Source: Diploptera punctata
Lineage: Eukaryota > Arthropoda > Insecta > Blattodea > Blaberidae
DNA length: 64,000 nucleotides
Direction: 5' to 3'
NCBI GenBank assembly: GCA_030220185.1
Contig: JASPKZ010007247.1
Coordinates: forward strand, 1,073,501-1,137,500
The notes under the pieces were generated by a model. That model was not told the DNA's origin, ran no database searches, and saw only the letters and a list, made by a program, of their open reading frames with translations. This document shows positions 38,376-53,300 of the stretch, one piece after another (the first letter of the stretch is position 1; every line of letters starts with the position of its first letter). A program made the translations under genes and the position numbers.

Positions 38376-41300
38376 ATGGCATGATAAGAAAAATAAATGC
38401 CTGGACAGGATTCGAACCTGGAACTCTGGGTCGGTACCCCAGCGTGTTATCCATTACACCACCAGGTGTGTGTGTGTATATATGTATATATATACACCGT
38501 ATCCACAAAAATAGTATCATACTTTAAACTACTACTATGTCGTTTTGGATAATCAAATCTAAATGAAATTGGTGACAATCAAAAGAGAAACTCAAAAAGG
38601 TTTGTGCATGTTAACAATGGACAATAATGGGCAACAATATAGAAACTAAACTTAAATTTAATCATGTTTTTTGTGGTCGAAATGGGTTCATTGTTGGATA
38701 TTTAGCAGACAGGTTAAATGTGAATGTCTGCAGCGTCACTCGTGGGGCCACATTCAATGTCTATGAGGTATAGCAAAAACATTTTGAGTTTCTCTTTTGA
38801 TTGTCACCTATTTCATTTAGAGATGATTATCGAAAAAGTTGTAGTAGTAGTTTAAAGTATGATACTATATTTGTGGACACTGTGTATTGTATATTTTGGC
38901 AAAGTATTAATTATATTAATACACTACAATAATTAAAATAATAACACACAATACAGATTAGATAACAAAAGTATTAAATTATAAAAGAATAATAAAATTA
39001 AGCCTAGAACTTGATTATATATTAGCCTTACTGTCCAAGAAAGTGTTAAGTATGCTCTTAATTGATCTGTACCATTTTCTTGTGCCATTTGCAATAATCA
39101 ACGTTAATAAAATTGATGGTAAAACTCCATTGAGGTATTAGTCACAAAATTAAAATCATAAAATTGTTACCTTATAGGTCTGTCTGGGGGCACGCCGTAG
39201 CATAGTGGTTAAGGCACTGAGCTACAAGCCAGAAGGTCGAGGGTTTGAGCCCTGTGAGGGTCAGGATTTTTAAACTGACCCAAACCCTCTGGCGGCACTA
39301 TGGTCCTGGGGTCGACTCAGCCTCTAATGGAAATGAGTACCAGACGCTTGTTCTGGGGTAAAGGCGGCCGTCATGCAGGGCTGACATCAAGTGCCGATTG
39401 TATAGAAAAGTGGGAGCCTTAACCTCCTACTACCCCAAGGGCCTCCTGAGGCTTGTCGTGGGATCACTTTACTTTTACAGGTCTGTCTCCTCAACTTAGT
39501 AAAATATTAATTCTCTGTAGGTCTTTCGGGACTAGTTCCATCATCAGTAGAAGGAGCAGGAGATAGGTCTATATCTATAGACCCTGAATGCAATACTGAA
39601 CGTCACATGGCATGACGAAGACATGAACTTGGGACTCAGAGGTGGAGGGTGAGTGTCTAACCATTTACAACATGAAACCGTTAATATGGTCATCTATGAT
39701 AATTAACTACACAAACAAATTAATTTGCAAATCACACAGAGTGTAATAGGAAATGTGATGTAGACTGTCTAGGGTTTCACGTTGATTTGGCCATTACACT
39801 AATAAGTTCACATTTCACATTAGCTTATTCCATAATCTGCTTTTTCACACATCACTCAAATCCTTTTACACCTTTTATAACAACATTAATATATACATTC
39901 GTATAATTAGAGATTTATCGGCCGTGGTGGACTGGTGGTTATGCTCTTTACCTCTGGTCCCGAGGGTCATGGGTTCAAATCCGGCCAGGGTCGATGGAAA
40001 AATCCAAGGAGCAAGTTCTCTGGGAGGGACTTTAAGCTGTGGGTCCCTAGTCTGAAGATTTTCAAGCTCGTAAAAGATCCTTAAGCCTGAATGAAAAGGC
40101 CTCTAAGCAAAATTTACCGAATTTTCCCGTCCTAGTACTACCTTGGTTTCCTAGATGTCAGTATGAGGCAGAACGCAGACCACGGACTGCTCAAAATGAC
40201 ATTTTATCGAGAACAAGTGTAACTAAATTAGTATGGTTCAAATTCTTCCCTGTAGGGGGAGAGCGCCTAAATATCTGTTAAGGGAAACATGGGCTTACAA
40301 AAAAAAATAATTAGAAGGAAAAATTTAAGTCTGAAGGTAAACTCGCATATAAATTTAACTTTATGGGAATTAACACTATGAGTTATATATTAAATTTAAG
40401 AAAAATTTCATCACCTCCCTCAAACTCTGTTTTCTAACTAGATTAGTTTCATAACCTTGTTGATTCCATCTTCAGCAATTTCACAACTATTGTTCTAATC
40501 CTAATGAAGTACTGCTTCTTACAGCCGCTGTTGGTAGACTGATGAACCTCCAAATCAAATCATATGCCCCAGGAATTTCAAAATTCAATAATTTCTCCAT
40601 TTCATTTTTTTGAATAAGGATTTCCCCCCCCCCCCCCAAACCTATTTGTTTTATTAATTTACCCTTTCTTTAGTTGATATTTTTCTGACCAAGCATGGGC
40701 ACTATTGCAGATTTTCTACTTCTCCATTTTCTGAAATTCCTAAGACGTTCTTTCACTCTGATTTTCAAATTTCTTTTTTTTTATTTTTTTATGTAGATTT
40801 TATCACAATCCCTGATTTGTTTTCTCTTCAAATCTCTCATTTTTGTCAAATCTGCTGAAGTCTTTTTCAGTGCCAATTTATATTGAAGTTTTTAAATTAT
40901 TATTTTTGAAACTTATGTTGCTTCAGTGGATGATATGTACTGTTAACACCACCAAAATTGTATTAGTATTGTCTGCACATAGACTAATCACTTTCCTTCT
41001 TACTAATAATCCATATATAACTTTTATACAAGGTTTATACACATCTCAGTTGAAAATTCCTACTAATAAACACTGTATTAGCTGTTCAGTGTATAAGAGG
41101 TGTACAACTTTACATGGCAATTGTTATACATGCCTCCAGCCTTGTTTAAGGATTGTATAACTGGACAAAATGTAGGACTTCAAGATCAACTGATTGTTTT
41201 CTTATGATATTGATGAAAGTTTCCTTAAATTTAATGCAAAATGCAACACTTTAACGACTGTTTGATGGATGCACAGGACATAAATAATATTAATAAAGCT

Positions 41301-44300
41301 CTGGGTAGGAAAATAAAGTCTTCATAAAATGCCTTTTGTTACACTCATTCTCGATTAGGCCTAATGATATTATTAAATTGAACATTGATTCACAAAAGAA
41401 TATGTTCTACAATAATTGCTGTTGACAAGATTTAACCTGAACATAGTTTAAATGCTTCATAATATTATTTTAATAAAACTTTCTTGCATCATTAATACAT
41501 AATACACATACCGATAAAAAAATGTATTTAATTACAGAGGTACTATTATTGCAGCAAGCCACATGTTAGCTTGATAGTCTTGTGGTTAGAGCTTCTGACT
41601 ACAGTTCGTGGGGTCCTAGGTTCGATACCCGATCAAACTGCAGATGATTTTTTTTCTTGCTTAAAGCGTTATTCTGTTGTCGCTAACATTTCCTACTATT
41701 TTGAATGTTTTCTAATGCATCTTAAAACACTGCATATAATTCATAAGTAATGGGAAAAACTTTTATTAGTTTCCAAGAATTGTTCAAAGTTCTTTACATT
41801 AGATGGCAGCACATTATCTGTGAAACTAATTCTACGATATATTTGACATAGTCTAAACAAAAATGTAAATAAATTAAAGCACACTTATTTTTTCTGTACC
41901 TCCCCAATTAGGTAATGGATTTGATGAAGACATAATAAGGAATAAATTAAAGAAATTTAAACAACAGAAAAGGTTACAGGAATACACCACCCTACAACAT
42001 GATTCCAAGAAAGATATAAAATTCAAGAAATTTACTTACCATCCCGGGGTTCATAATAAGTTTCAAAAAATTTTCAGAAAATTTAATATAACGTTGGCTC
42101 CAATTAACAAATTCAGCCTGGGTAATCTTCTGTTAACTAATAATAAATTTAACACCCCTGACAACAAAAACTCATACACCCTTAAATGGCTTACGCTGCC
42201 TAAACCATAACAAATACACAAAATTAATGTACACAGAACTGAATATCTCAAAAAGCTCTACAAAAAATTCCGTGACAGCATATGTTTATCACTTACGGAT
42301 AACTTACAATAACCATTTTTGTCTTTCAATGATGCGAAGAAGATTGATGCAAGTACGTAGATTCCTGTGCAAGCATAGAAGTACATGGCAGATATTCTTT
42401 CATGGATAATTCACAATAACAAATTTTGTCTTTTAGCTCATTTATGCCAAGAAGATCGAGACAAGTAGGTTCCCGGGCAACACTGGGTAAATCAGTCGAG
42501 AAATCTTAAAATAATTACGATATACATTTATAATTATTTTTCATTCTACTTATTCAACTAATCATAAGAAGTTCAATAATTTTCGTCTTTCAGCTCATTT
42601 ATGCCAAGAAGATCTGGATGTGTAGATTCCCGGACAACACTGGGTAAACAGCACGGGATATCTAAAAATAATTATGATATAAATTTTCCCTATTACTTAT
42701 TTAACTAAACATAAAACACATTAATTTCGTATTTCAGCTCATTTATGTCAAGAAGATCGGGATAAGTAGATTCCCGGGCAAAACCGGGTAATCAGCACGG
42801 GGTAACTAAAAAATATAAATTTATAATTATTTTTCCTTTTACTTATTCAACTAAACATAAAAGCGCAACCATTTTCATTTATTTAGGCGTAGCAGCGTAC
42901 GCTGGGTATTAGCTAGTATATATATATAGAAGATGAAATGACTTTGTACAGTTCTTGGGTGGCTGTGTAAAGAGCGACATCTCCATCTGAGTTCTATGAA
43001 ATGTATTCATCAGTCATCACCAGTGATGATACATGATATCCCTCATCATTACATTACAGTTTTTATGGCACAGAAAATAAATACTCATTTTTTATAATTT
43101 TGGAGACATTTATTTTTATACATCCATTTGAAAATTATACTGTTGTATTATTAAACAAACTCACCTATACTGTGCAGAGCAGTGGGTGGAACTACACTCA
43201 CTCTACATGGTCCCAGTGGACAGCGGATGGGGTGTAATGGACGACAGGCAGTATGAACTGTAGCCCTGCACCACAGACAGCGCCAATCCTGCAGCCTGGA
43301 TCACAAGCAGGTAAAGCCATTTGTAAAAAAAAAAGTTTAAATAACATCCCATCATTAAATATCTTATTCAATACCTTGAACATTTTCTACTATCAAAATT
43401 TCAACTCATTTTGAAGCAAGTTAGGGATTCACAACAGTGAATTTATTTACAACAAATCTACATTATGTTCTTGTTTAATAGATGAACTTCTCATTAGAAT
43501 TTCACATTCTTCTTCTTCTTCTTCACTTCACGGGCTATGCAAAATGCCTGTTCTGCCTCACAGTTGTTCTATCCATCTTTTCACTGGCCTTCCTACATTC
43601 CTTGAACCTCTTGGCTTGTAGTTAAATGCTGCTTTTGGTAATCTTGTTAAGTTCATTCTTTCTACATGTCTAAACCATTTTTCTCTATATCCTTTGATTT
43701 TATCATTTAATGGATATATATTTAACTCTGTTCTTACATCTTCATTCTTTAACCGATCCATTCTAGTGCAGCCTTTTTTCTTCTAAGGAAGTTCGTTTCT
43801 ACACTTTGCATTCTACTTTGTAATTTTATGGTCATTACCCAAGTTTCACTCACATAAAGTAATGCAGGAACTGCCAATATTTTACAAAACTTCAATCTAG
43901 TATCTCTTCCTGTTTTGTTCTTTAATGTTTTATGTATAGTTCCACATATCATTTGAAATCTTGACAGTTTCACATTTACATCTCTTTCAGTTTTGGTGGT
44001 TTATAGTAAAATTACAACCCAAATAATTAAGATTTGATACTTGTTCCAGAGGTTTGTTGTCTATTATGATTTTTTATTTTATATGTTCACTTACCAAAAA
44101 TGCCATTATTTTCGTTTTTTCCTTTGATATTTTAAAATTATATTCTTGGCATAACTGATTTAATTGATGTAAAGAGTACTGCAAATTATTTTAATTTTCT
44201 TGAATAATTTTCTTTCACATCGTCAGCATATATTAAAACATTTAATATTTTTAAATGATCCATCCTTATACCTCATCATCATCATCCGGTACCATGGCAG

Positions 44301-47300
44301 CTGCCGCCGTCTTCCGGAAACGAAACGCCATTCCTCTCTATCCATCCATTGATCTTTCTCCATTCCTCTGATATTCATAGCTGCTTGTACCCCTTCTATC
44401 CAAGTTTTCTTTGGTCTTCCTCTCTTCCTCCTTTCCATTGGGATCCATTCCATAACAATTTTTGGTAATCTTTGCTCTGGCATTCGTTTGACATGACCAT
44501 ACCACTGCAATCTTTTCTTTTCTATGATGTCTATGATGTCCGGCTCCTCTATACCTATATTTCCAATTTTGGATGATGTCATTAATGTATAAATTAGAAA
44601 GGGTAGGTGATAAACTACACCCTTGTCTTACATTTGAATTTCACATTATTAACAAAATAAGTATGTCATCATCATTAGGACAAAGCCCAAGTTTGGCCAC
44701 GGCTTCTAGCAGGATAGATCTCTATCTCTATCAAGGACAACCTTCCAACAGTTGCAAATGCCAAGCACAAGACTCTCGTCTGGTCAGCATGCAGCAAATA
44801 GCTGTTTATCTGCAGTATATTAAATACAGTGATATTATTATTTTTTTTAAATAAATCTACTGAAAATTTGGTGATTTAATAGTTCTTTCCTTCTAATTTG
44901 TCATTAATATATTGTTTATTTTTTATTATTTCACTCACCTCATACTTCATAATTCATAGCAGACCCTGGGTTTGTGTCACAAATGATGTGAACAAACCCA
45001 GGGTCTGCTATGAATTATGAAGTATGAGATGAGTGAAATAATAAAAAATAAACAATATTAAAAAACCTCATAGTGTTATTTCCTATCTACATAACTTGTC
45101 ATTAATATGTTTAATAGCGACACTCATACCTTAATACTGAGCCACAGGTTTTATCACAGACAGCGCACTTTGCAGAAACAGGCAGGTTCCCCTCCATCCA
45201 TTGGTGAGGCATCGTTATGTTCTGCAAATATTACATTTGTCAAAATAATGAATACAGCTCTCACTAGAAAACTGTCTTCCATTGCATGCCAAAACACACT
45301 TTGAAATTTCTCCCAGAAAAGCATTGTGATGTACCAAGAGCTGTGTCCAAAAAAATATCTGCTGTTTTTAACTGCAAAGCACATAAATTGAAGCCAGAAT
45401 CCAGCAATGGCAATCCAATGTATGGAGCAGATGGAATTTCTGCTTGAATAAGAGGGAGTGAAGTGAGGTGGGATAAAGGCACAGATGGCTTTCAATAATT
45501 GATTTCTCCTCCAAAGTCAACTAATTGATTGCTGGATACAGTCTCTGAAAAAACGTTGGGGAACTTCAAGCCTCAAAGACCACGGCCTACAGCCCAAAAA
45601 TCTTCTTCAAGATCATCAACTAATTGAACTTGCATGAACATTGCTCCAGCTATTATTTTAATTTCCAATCTGCCAATCTCTCAATTTGGGAGTTATATTA
45701 CTTCCCTTTAGTTTAAGTGAGAGATTTATGCTGAATTTTAGTACCATACAGTTAATTTTTTGGACATGGTCTTGGTACATCACAACGCTTCTCTGGAGGA
45801 AATTTCAAGGTACGTTTCAGCATCCAATGGTTGACAGTTCTCTTGTAAGATTAAACATTCATGGTATGTAGCCACCAAAACTTGAATGACTTTTCTGTTG
45901 ATGCCGCTAGTATTTATTACATAATAATACATACATACAGAGAAGGGAAAAATGGGAGCCCAGACTAATGCATAAATAAAAAAATCCTCAAAACAGTCTT
46001 TCCCAGCAAACCCTAAAGATAAAATACTTATCATATAACAATAACCTTATCATTAGCCTTACCTCTATGAGTGTTATAGCGCGAGACGAGGGGTGTTTTT
46101 GGGAGACAAGAGATATTTTAAAACAAACCCTTGAAAGAAAAGTTATGTTAAGATAAGATCAACACTAATGAAAAATACACTGTAGGGTGAGGGGTTGTGA
46201 AAGAACATTTCTCAGGTATTTTTATGAGACAAGGGATTTTTTAAAAATAACCAACGTTACTAGAGGGTAGAAAAAAGGCGGAGTCTGGGTGAGTCTGGTC
46301 GGAGCCCTCGGACAGTGAGGTCGCCCTGCTGGGCCCATTTCGTAATTAAGTAAGTAGAAGTTTGTAATATAGTTTTTTAATTCTCTCGGGAATGTCCACA
46401 ATTAAATTTTAATCACTCTTAATCAAATATTAACCTATTATTAAATGGTGCTTCCAAGTTCTATCTTAAGTATGTTTCGTATGTAACCTAAGGATAATAT
46501 GTTCTCATAGATATATTAAAGTGTTTGGTAAACCGTGTAAATGGCTTCTTTTATGTCGTAAAAAGTGTGTAAATTCTTTCTAGAAGTCCTGTTCACACTT
46601 GAAGCTTTCCTATAATTTCCTCGGCACGCTACCCCCTTTCGTAATAATAAATATATAAATAAAGAGAAAAGAAACAAATAAATAAATCGAGTCAGTACAA
46701 TGAGTAAGATTTATAATTTTATTTAGGTAGACTTTTTTATTACTCACCTCATATTGTTCTTCTTATTTGACTATAAACTAGTTTTGGAACATAGTTTCTG
46801 CTCCATCCTCAGTATCGTCATGACTGTTGTTCTGTCGTCTTGAAGAGCCATCCTTCGCTCCATCCATTGGCAGAAAAACCTCTGAAATTGATGAATTTGA
46901 AATTCCTGGGGAGAATGGCCTGGTTTTGAGGTTTTTCAGTCTGCCAATGGAAAGAGCGAAGGATGGTTCTTCAAGATGACAGAACAACAGTCGTGATGAT
47001 ACTGAGGATGGAACAGAAACTATGTTCCGAAACTAGTTATAGTCAAATAAGAAGAACAATATGAGGTGAGTGATAAAAAATTCTACCTAAATGAAGATAC
47101 CTCATAGTGTGAAATCCTAAAATAAGTAAGATTTATAATTTTTGGATGCATTAATAATACTCACCCCATAAGTTTTGGTATCCTTATACATTCTGTTTGT
47201 CTTAAGGATGTAAAGTTTGAACTCTATGTGGAAGTGATAAAAATAAGGATTTACTGTATATGATATAAACTGGGCAGAGAATAAGTCTAGAAATTTAAAT

Positions 47301-50300
47301 CAACTAAAATCACAACTCACCCTCAGGGGTCCCTATCTAAGGGATATGTGGATGGCGACCACAAGGTGCCCAAGCTGAGCAAAACATTGCTTCCACGTAC
47401 TTGTGTTTTGCTCCTTACTTTTATCTTTAACCGATCTGGCATTTTTTCCTTTTCTAGTACCAGATCCCTTTTTTACTTTTCCTATCCAGTCTCCCTTGAC
47501 TGACCTCCTGTTTTCTTTGACCCTGATAGTATTAGAGTATTCGAGGCCAAAGGGTTCATTTCTGTCTTTCCTATATCTCTTTCTTTTAACCTCATGGACA
47601 CTCACCTTGAATGCCCACATAAGCTGCATGTTCAAATGCAGCCCCATTGCAACTTATAGCGTAAGTATACAACGGATTCGTGTCATCAGCTATGGCCGGA
47701 TACACATAATGAAGATGAAATGAAAAAAACATCACAACTCTATTAGATTATGTTGCTAAAAAATTGAAATGACATTTACTTCATATAAGATTTAAATTAA
47801 AATGCTTTATATTTCACATCATATTCAGATTTCTAATTAAACCACAATAGGATAATTAAAACCAACAAAAATGACAAATTGAGGAAAAAAACAAATCGAG
47901 AATTTATCAGATCAAATGCAGAGATTGTGACAAAATTTATACAGGAAAAACAAAGATGAAGTCAGAATGGGCAATTGCCTAATCCCTGGAGTGATGATGA
48001 TGCTGAAAAACAAAGATAAATTTGAAAACCAGGGTGAAAGAACAACTTAGAAATGTCAAAAATGGTGAAGTGGAAAAGTCAGCACTAGCTGCTCATGCTT
48101 GGTCTGGAAAACATCTAATTGATACAAAAGCTAGTTTAATTAAACAAATAGAAAAATCAAAAGAGCTCACTGTTTAAGAAAAAATCCACATAAAAAAACA
48201 AGAAAGAAAACATGAATTTTGAAATTCCCAAGGAATATTATTTGATTCTGAGGTACATCAGTCCACCAACAGATGGAGTAAGAAGTGTAGCGAATAATAT
48301 GATAGGATACATACAAGCTAGAATAAAACTCTAATATACATAGATCTAAAAATAAAAATGTTCCGAAAATATATTAAAAGTATACCATAGGATAAACATG
48401 TCTTATAATAGATCATAAAAATCAGAAAATTACAAGGATTATGGAAATTATATCAATTTTTTTATTAAAATTAAATAAATCAATAAATAACCAAGATATC
48501 ATATATTATTAATATCGCTATAAAAGAAGTATGTGGAAAAGTAGAAATATATCCAGGTAAAATTCCATCTACATTGTCTAGAATAAAATACTGTTAAAAT
48601 GCTACCTGACTACACAAATAACAAATAATAGAATAAAGGATATTGTCAAAAGAATAAAACTATTTCCATTTATTAGTCTATACAAATTCCAAGAAATAAG
48701 GATATAAAGAATTACTACCTGACTAATACAGATAACAAAAGACATTCATCCCACCTTTAGAAAAGATAACAAATCTCTTAATATTGACAGTTTACAAAAC
48801 TGAAGAAACTGAAAAACATTTATCTATTAAATATCAAATAAACAATTAACCCAGTTCTTAGAAACTGTAATTAAAGCTATTAACCAGAAAACCCCCCTCT
48901 AAGGAAACATATACTAGCAAATAAGATTATTGTAACATATACATATATATACATATATTCAAATTGTATCGAGTGGAATCGAAAGAAGTAGGAGGAGCTA
49001 TCGTCTTTATAAGCGAGAACATATATCGAAATACTCTCACTCTCAGTGATTCTGTATTGAGTGTTAAAACATCGTAGATCTATAGACTGCGATCTCTGAT
49101 TCAGTTAAAGCTCACTCTCGGTCACTCTGTGTTCAGTGTTAAAACATCGTAGATCTACAGACCGCAATCTCTGATTCAGTTAAAATTTAGGTTCATCCGA
49201 GAAATTGTTAAAATTAAAGCTACCTTCAAATTTTATAAAGATTTAGTCCGTTGAACATTGGACTTTGAAAATAATTGATTCAAGCACGTGGACCTCTAAT
49301 CACTTCATCGAATCCACTCTTAAATAAAAAAAACTTGATAGTTGTAATAACAAAGGTGTATCTTTTCGTGAATAAATAAATAGTTTAGGATACGTAAGAA
49401 AAAATTTAGTGTGAAATTGAACATTATTTCTTTTGCTTATAAAAAGTTTCATAACCCTGAGATCTCTTGTCTACCACTGAGAACCGGCACAGAAGAAATT
49501 CTGCTGAATGACATAACATTGGTCGAGATTTTACTGAAGATGAAACCACCTACATATTGAAAATGGTTTAATTATAAGACTGGATATGAGGTGAGGTATA
49601 AAGAATTTTAATTTAAATCTTCAATTAAACCTCATAGTGATTTTTCCTATAAAAGTTCAATTTACTTCATATGTGTAGATGAATCCTATTACAAACAATC
49701 AAGTATGGTGTCCGGAAATTAATAATGTATAAGAGAAACATATGCATTTAGATTGGAGTGCTCAAGTAGCTCAGTAGATAGAGCATTGGCATAGAAAGCC
49801 AAATGTCCTGAGTTCAAACCCCAATCTCAGAGTATATTTTTCTCTTTAAATATAATCAAGTATGGGTCTATAAGGAAAGAATTCATTAGGAAGATCCATA
49901 GACATAAAGAGACAAACTGACAATCTCTTGTATTGCTGTATAGGATCTGGTAAATGCAGATATATGCTCCTGTTCCCTGCTGTGAGTCTGTTTTCCAATT
50001 GAACACTTGTAAAGTTAGAACTATAATTTTATTAATTTAATATTTATATGACTTTATTTATCACAATATATTTATTAATTTCATTATTTATTATTTTTTA
50101 TTATGTTTTTTTTGCTATTTCAGATTTTTTTTTAGATTTAGCTTAACAATATTGAAAATTGAATGGAAATATAGCGATGACAGAAAATTCCTGCTTCACA
50201 GACGAATGGCCTATTCCAAGTCTACATATATCTCTGTCTGTAAGAAGACCCTACAGAAGTGGAATAAGACAATAAGAGACCAATAAGCCCAAGATGAAAG

Positions 50301-53300
50301 CAAAATAATGATAATGAAATTGGGTATATGTTTTTGCACTAATGCTTTATCATTGAGCTACTATAGCATACTTTTGATGTTGATGAGAAACAACAATATC
50401 ACTTTATATACCCCATCTTCATCCTCGATGATGTCCTTGCCAATGCTGGCAAGAGTGGTCCACTTGCAGTTACTAATGGCCTTAGCAGCACATCTCTTGT
50501 GTACCTTGCATTTGCACACCTCACAGCTCAGACCATGTGACGTCACACCTGAAACACAGTTTGTTCTAGGTAATATATTAATGTCATCAACAAAGAGATC
50601 CAAAACATCAAACAAAATATAGATGTAATGTCAAACTATGTGTGGTCCCAGATGTAAGTCACAATGTGGTCTGAAACAGCGAATAACTTCTTCTGAAAAA
50701 AAAACAGAAACACTGAACAACAACATGATCTATAATATCAAACAACTGTTTGGTCTGAAATGTCAAATAACAACATAGTCTGAAATGACAATTTGGTTTG
50801 AAATGTCAAACAATATGGTCTGAAACACTGAGCAACTTGACCTGAAATGGGTAACAACAATACGGTCAGAAATACTGAACAACAATATAATCTTTAAAAT
50901 CAAACAATAATGTGGATGTCAAGTAATGAGGTCTGAAAAGTCAAACAATGTGATCTGAAACAATGAACTACTTGACGATTTTATTATTAATTTAACACTT
51001 CTCATAGAAGGATAAATTATATTTGAAGAGAAAAACTTTCGCCTAGACCGGGACTCGAACCCGGGACCCTTGGCTTTCCGGGCCAAGTGCTCTACCAACT
51101 GAGCTACCGAGGCGAGTTACGATCTAGATGCAAATTTTTCTCTTATGTATGTTGTAATTCCCTCGCGCCAAATGCTTGAAACCATAGCTTCTATCTTTGC
51201 AAATGGCGGCTTCTTAGTTAAGAAGACATTTATTGGGAATACTGGCTATAAAGTAGTGTTAAATTCCCAATAAATGTCTTCTTAACTAAGAAGCCACCAT
51301 TTGCAAAGATAGAAGCTATGGTTTCAAGCATTTGGCGCGAGGGAATTACAACGTACATAAGAGAAAAATTTGCGTCTAGATCGTAACTCGCCTCGGTAGC
51401 TCAGTTGGTAGAGCACTTGGCCCGGAAAGCCAAGGGTCCCAGGTTCGAGTCCCGGTCTAGGCGAAAATTTTTCTCTTCAAATATAATGAACTACTTGATT
51501 TGAAACGACAGAAACACTAAGCAACAATATGAACTGCTACTACTATTACTACTACTACTACTACTAAGAGATGGTGAGGACTGTGCATCACCTACTGTGC
51601 CACATACTGGAACCAATTGAGGCTCACTGGCAGCCAAATTACTAGTGATTATCAAGATGTGGTTTAATCACTTAAGCCTCACACATTTTGTGGCGTAGAA
51701 GTACAGCCGAAAATAATGTAAATAGAGTGAGAAATGAGGTAGTACCTCACTAGAGCAGGGCATTGTAGACCACGGCAGCAGACAAGCAGAGAGTCTGAAA
51801 GTCAGCACATGGAATAAACCATACTACTCTAGCTGTAGTACAGCACTCATTTCATGGGTCCATCAGAGGGGTGAGGGGAATATGCTTCAGTGGATTTCAT
51901 GTTACTGTAGCATATGTTCTATTTTGCAAACAATTGGGTTTGTGTGATTTATTACAACATTATACACATTATCACCTACTCTTTTTAATCTATATATTAA
52001 TGGCATCATCCAAAATTGGAAAAGTATAGTTAATACGTATAGGTATAAGAATGGACCGTTTTAAAATATTAAACGTTTTAATGTATGCTGACGATGTGGT
52101 TATTATTCAAGAAAATGAAAATAATTTGCAGTACTCTTTACATCAATTAAATCAGTTATGCCAAGAATATAATTTTAAAATATCAAAAGAAAAAACAAAA
52201 ATAATGGCATTTTGAGGAAATGAACATATAAGATCAAAAATCGTAATAGACAACAAACCTCTGGACTAAGTAACAAATTTTAATTATTTGGGTTGTAATT
52301 TTACTATAAACACCAAAACTGAAAGAGACATACATATGAAACTGCCAAAATTTCAAATGATATGCGGAACTATACATAAACATTAAAGAACAAAACAAGA
52401 AGAGACACTAGATTGAAGTTTTATAAAACATTGGCAGTTCCTGCATTACTTTATGGGAGCGAAACTTGGGTAATGACCAAAAAATTGCAAAGTAGAATAC
52501 AAAGTGCAGAAATGAACTTCCTTAGAAGAACAAAAGGCTGCACAAGATTGGATCAGATAAAGAATGAAGATATAAGAACTGAGTTAAATATATATCCATT
52601 GAATGAGAAAATCAGAGAATATAGAGAGAAATGGTTTACACATGTGGAAAGAATGAATGTAACAAGATTACCAAGAGCAGCATTCAACTACAAGCCAAGA
52701 GGTTCAAGGAATGTAGGAAGGCCAGTGAAAAGATGGACAGAACAACTGTGAGGCGGAACAGGCAATCTTTGCCTAGCCTGTGATGTGAAGAAGAAGATTA
52801 TACACGTTGATCACATCTTGATCAATTGTGATCACAATATATGGCATTTGTGCTTGGTTATGCAGCTCTGTGATCTGAATTGTCAAACAATGTGGTCCGA
52901 AACAGTGAATGGCTTGATTAGATGTTAAACAAAACATTGAACAACAATGTGACTTGGAATATCAAACAACAAAGTGATATGAAATGTTAAACAACAAAGT
53001 GATATGAAATGTTAAAATAGTAGTAAATTAAACAAATATGAATTTTCAAAGAAACATGAAATAGGCAATTACCTGACAAAGCTTCCCGACACACATTACA
53101 GTAAGTGGGTCGGGCATGTGACGTGGCATACCAGTGGTGATGACCAGACAGGAATTCATGGTGGTCACCAGCCTGAAAAGTAAATTATGCCATGTTCAGT
53201 TTCAACTGCTAGTGAGAAAAGTTTTACAACTATCTACACATAAATTAGATACCCAATCCCTTGATCGCAGTGTCCTTTATATCCCTCCTCATCATACTAC

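Larger units (their letters stand above)
43509..44635 (-). mobile_element. LINE A, 5'-truncated, with nested LINE D
   Basis: TSD GAATTTCACATT at 43497-43508 and 44636-44647. The 3' end is (GAA)n. Minus frames encode [20 protein letters not shown] and [20 protein letters not shown]. Split by LINE D at 44274-44549. Confidence 0.85.

Noticed and set aside
42285..42830. CRISPR-like array of four spaced repeats
   Set aside because: Units are about 120 bp with diverged spacers that are themselves similar, in a eukaryotic intron; a minisatellite in a Helitron-like element.
47333..47647. Minus ORF of 104 codons, Lys/Arg-rich
   Set aside because: No domain recognised, no splice sites in phase with DGK; could be old transposon coding but cannot be supported.
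53134..53210. DGK exon extended to the right of 53172
   Set aside because: The frame opens on the plus strand only; on the minus strand TTTTCAG at 53173 is a clear acceptor.
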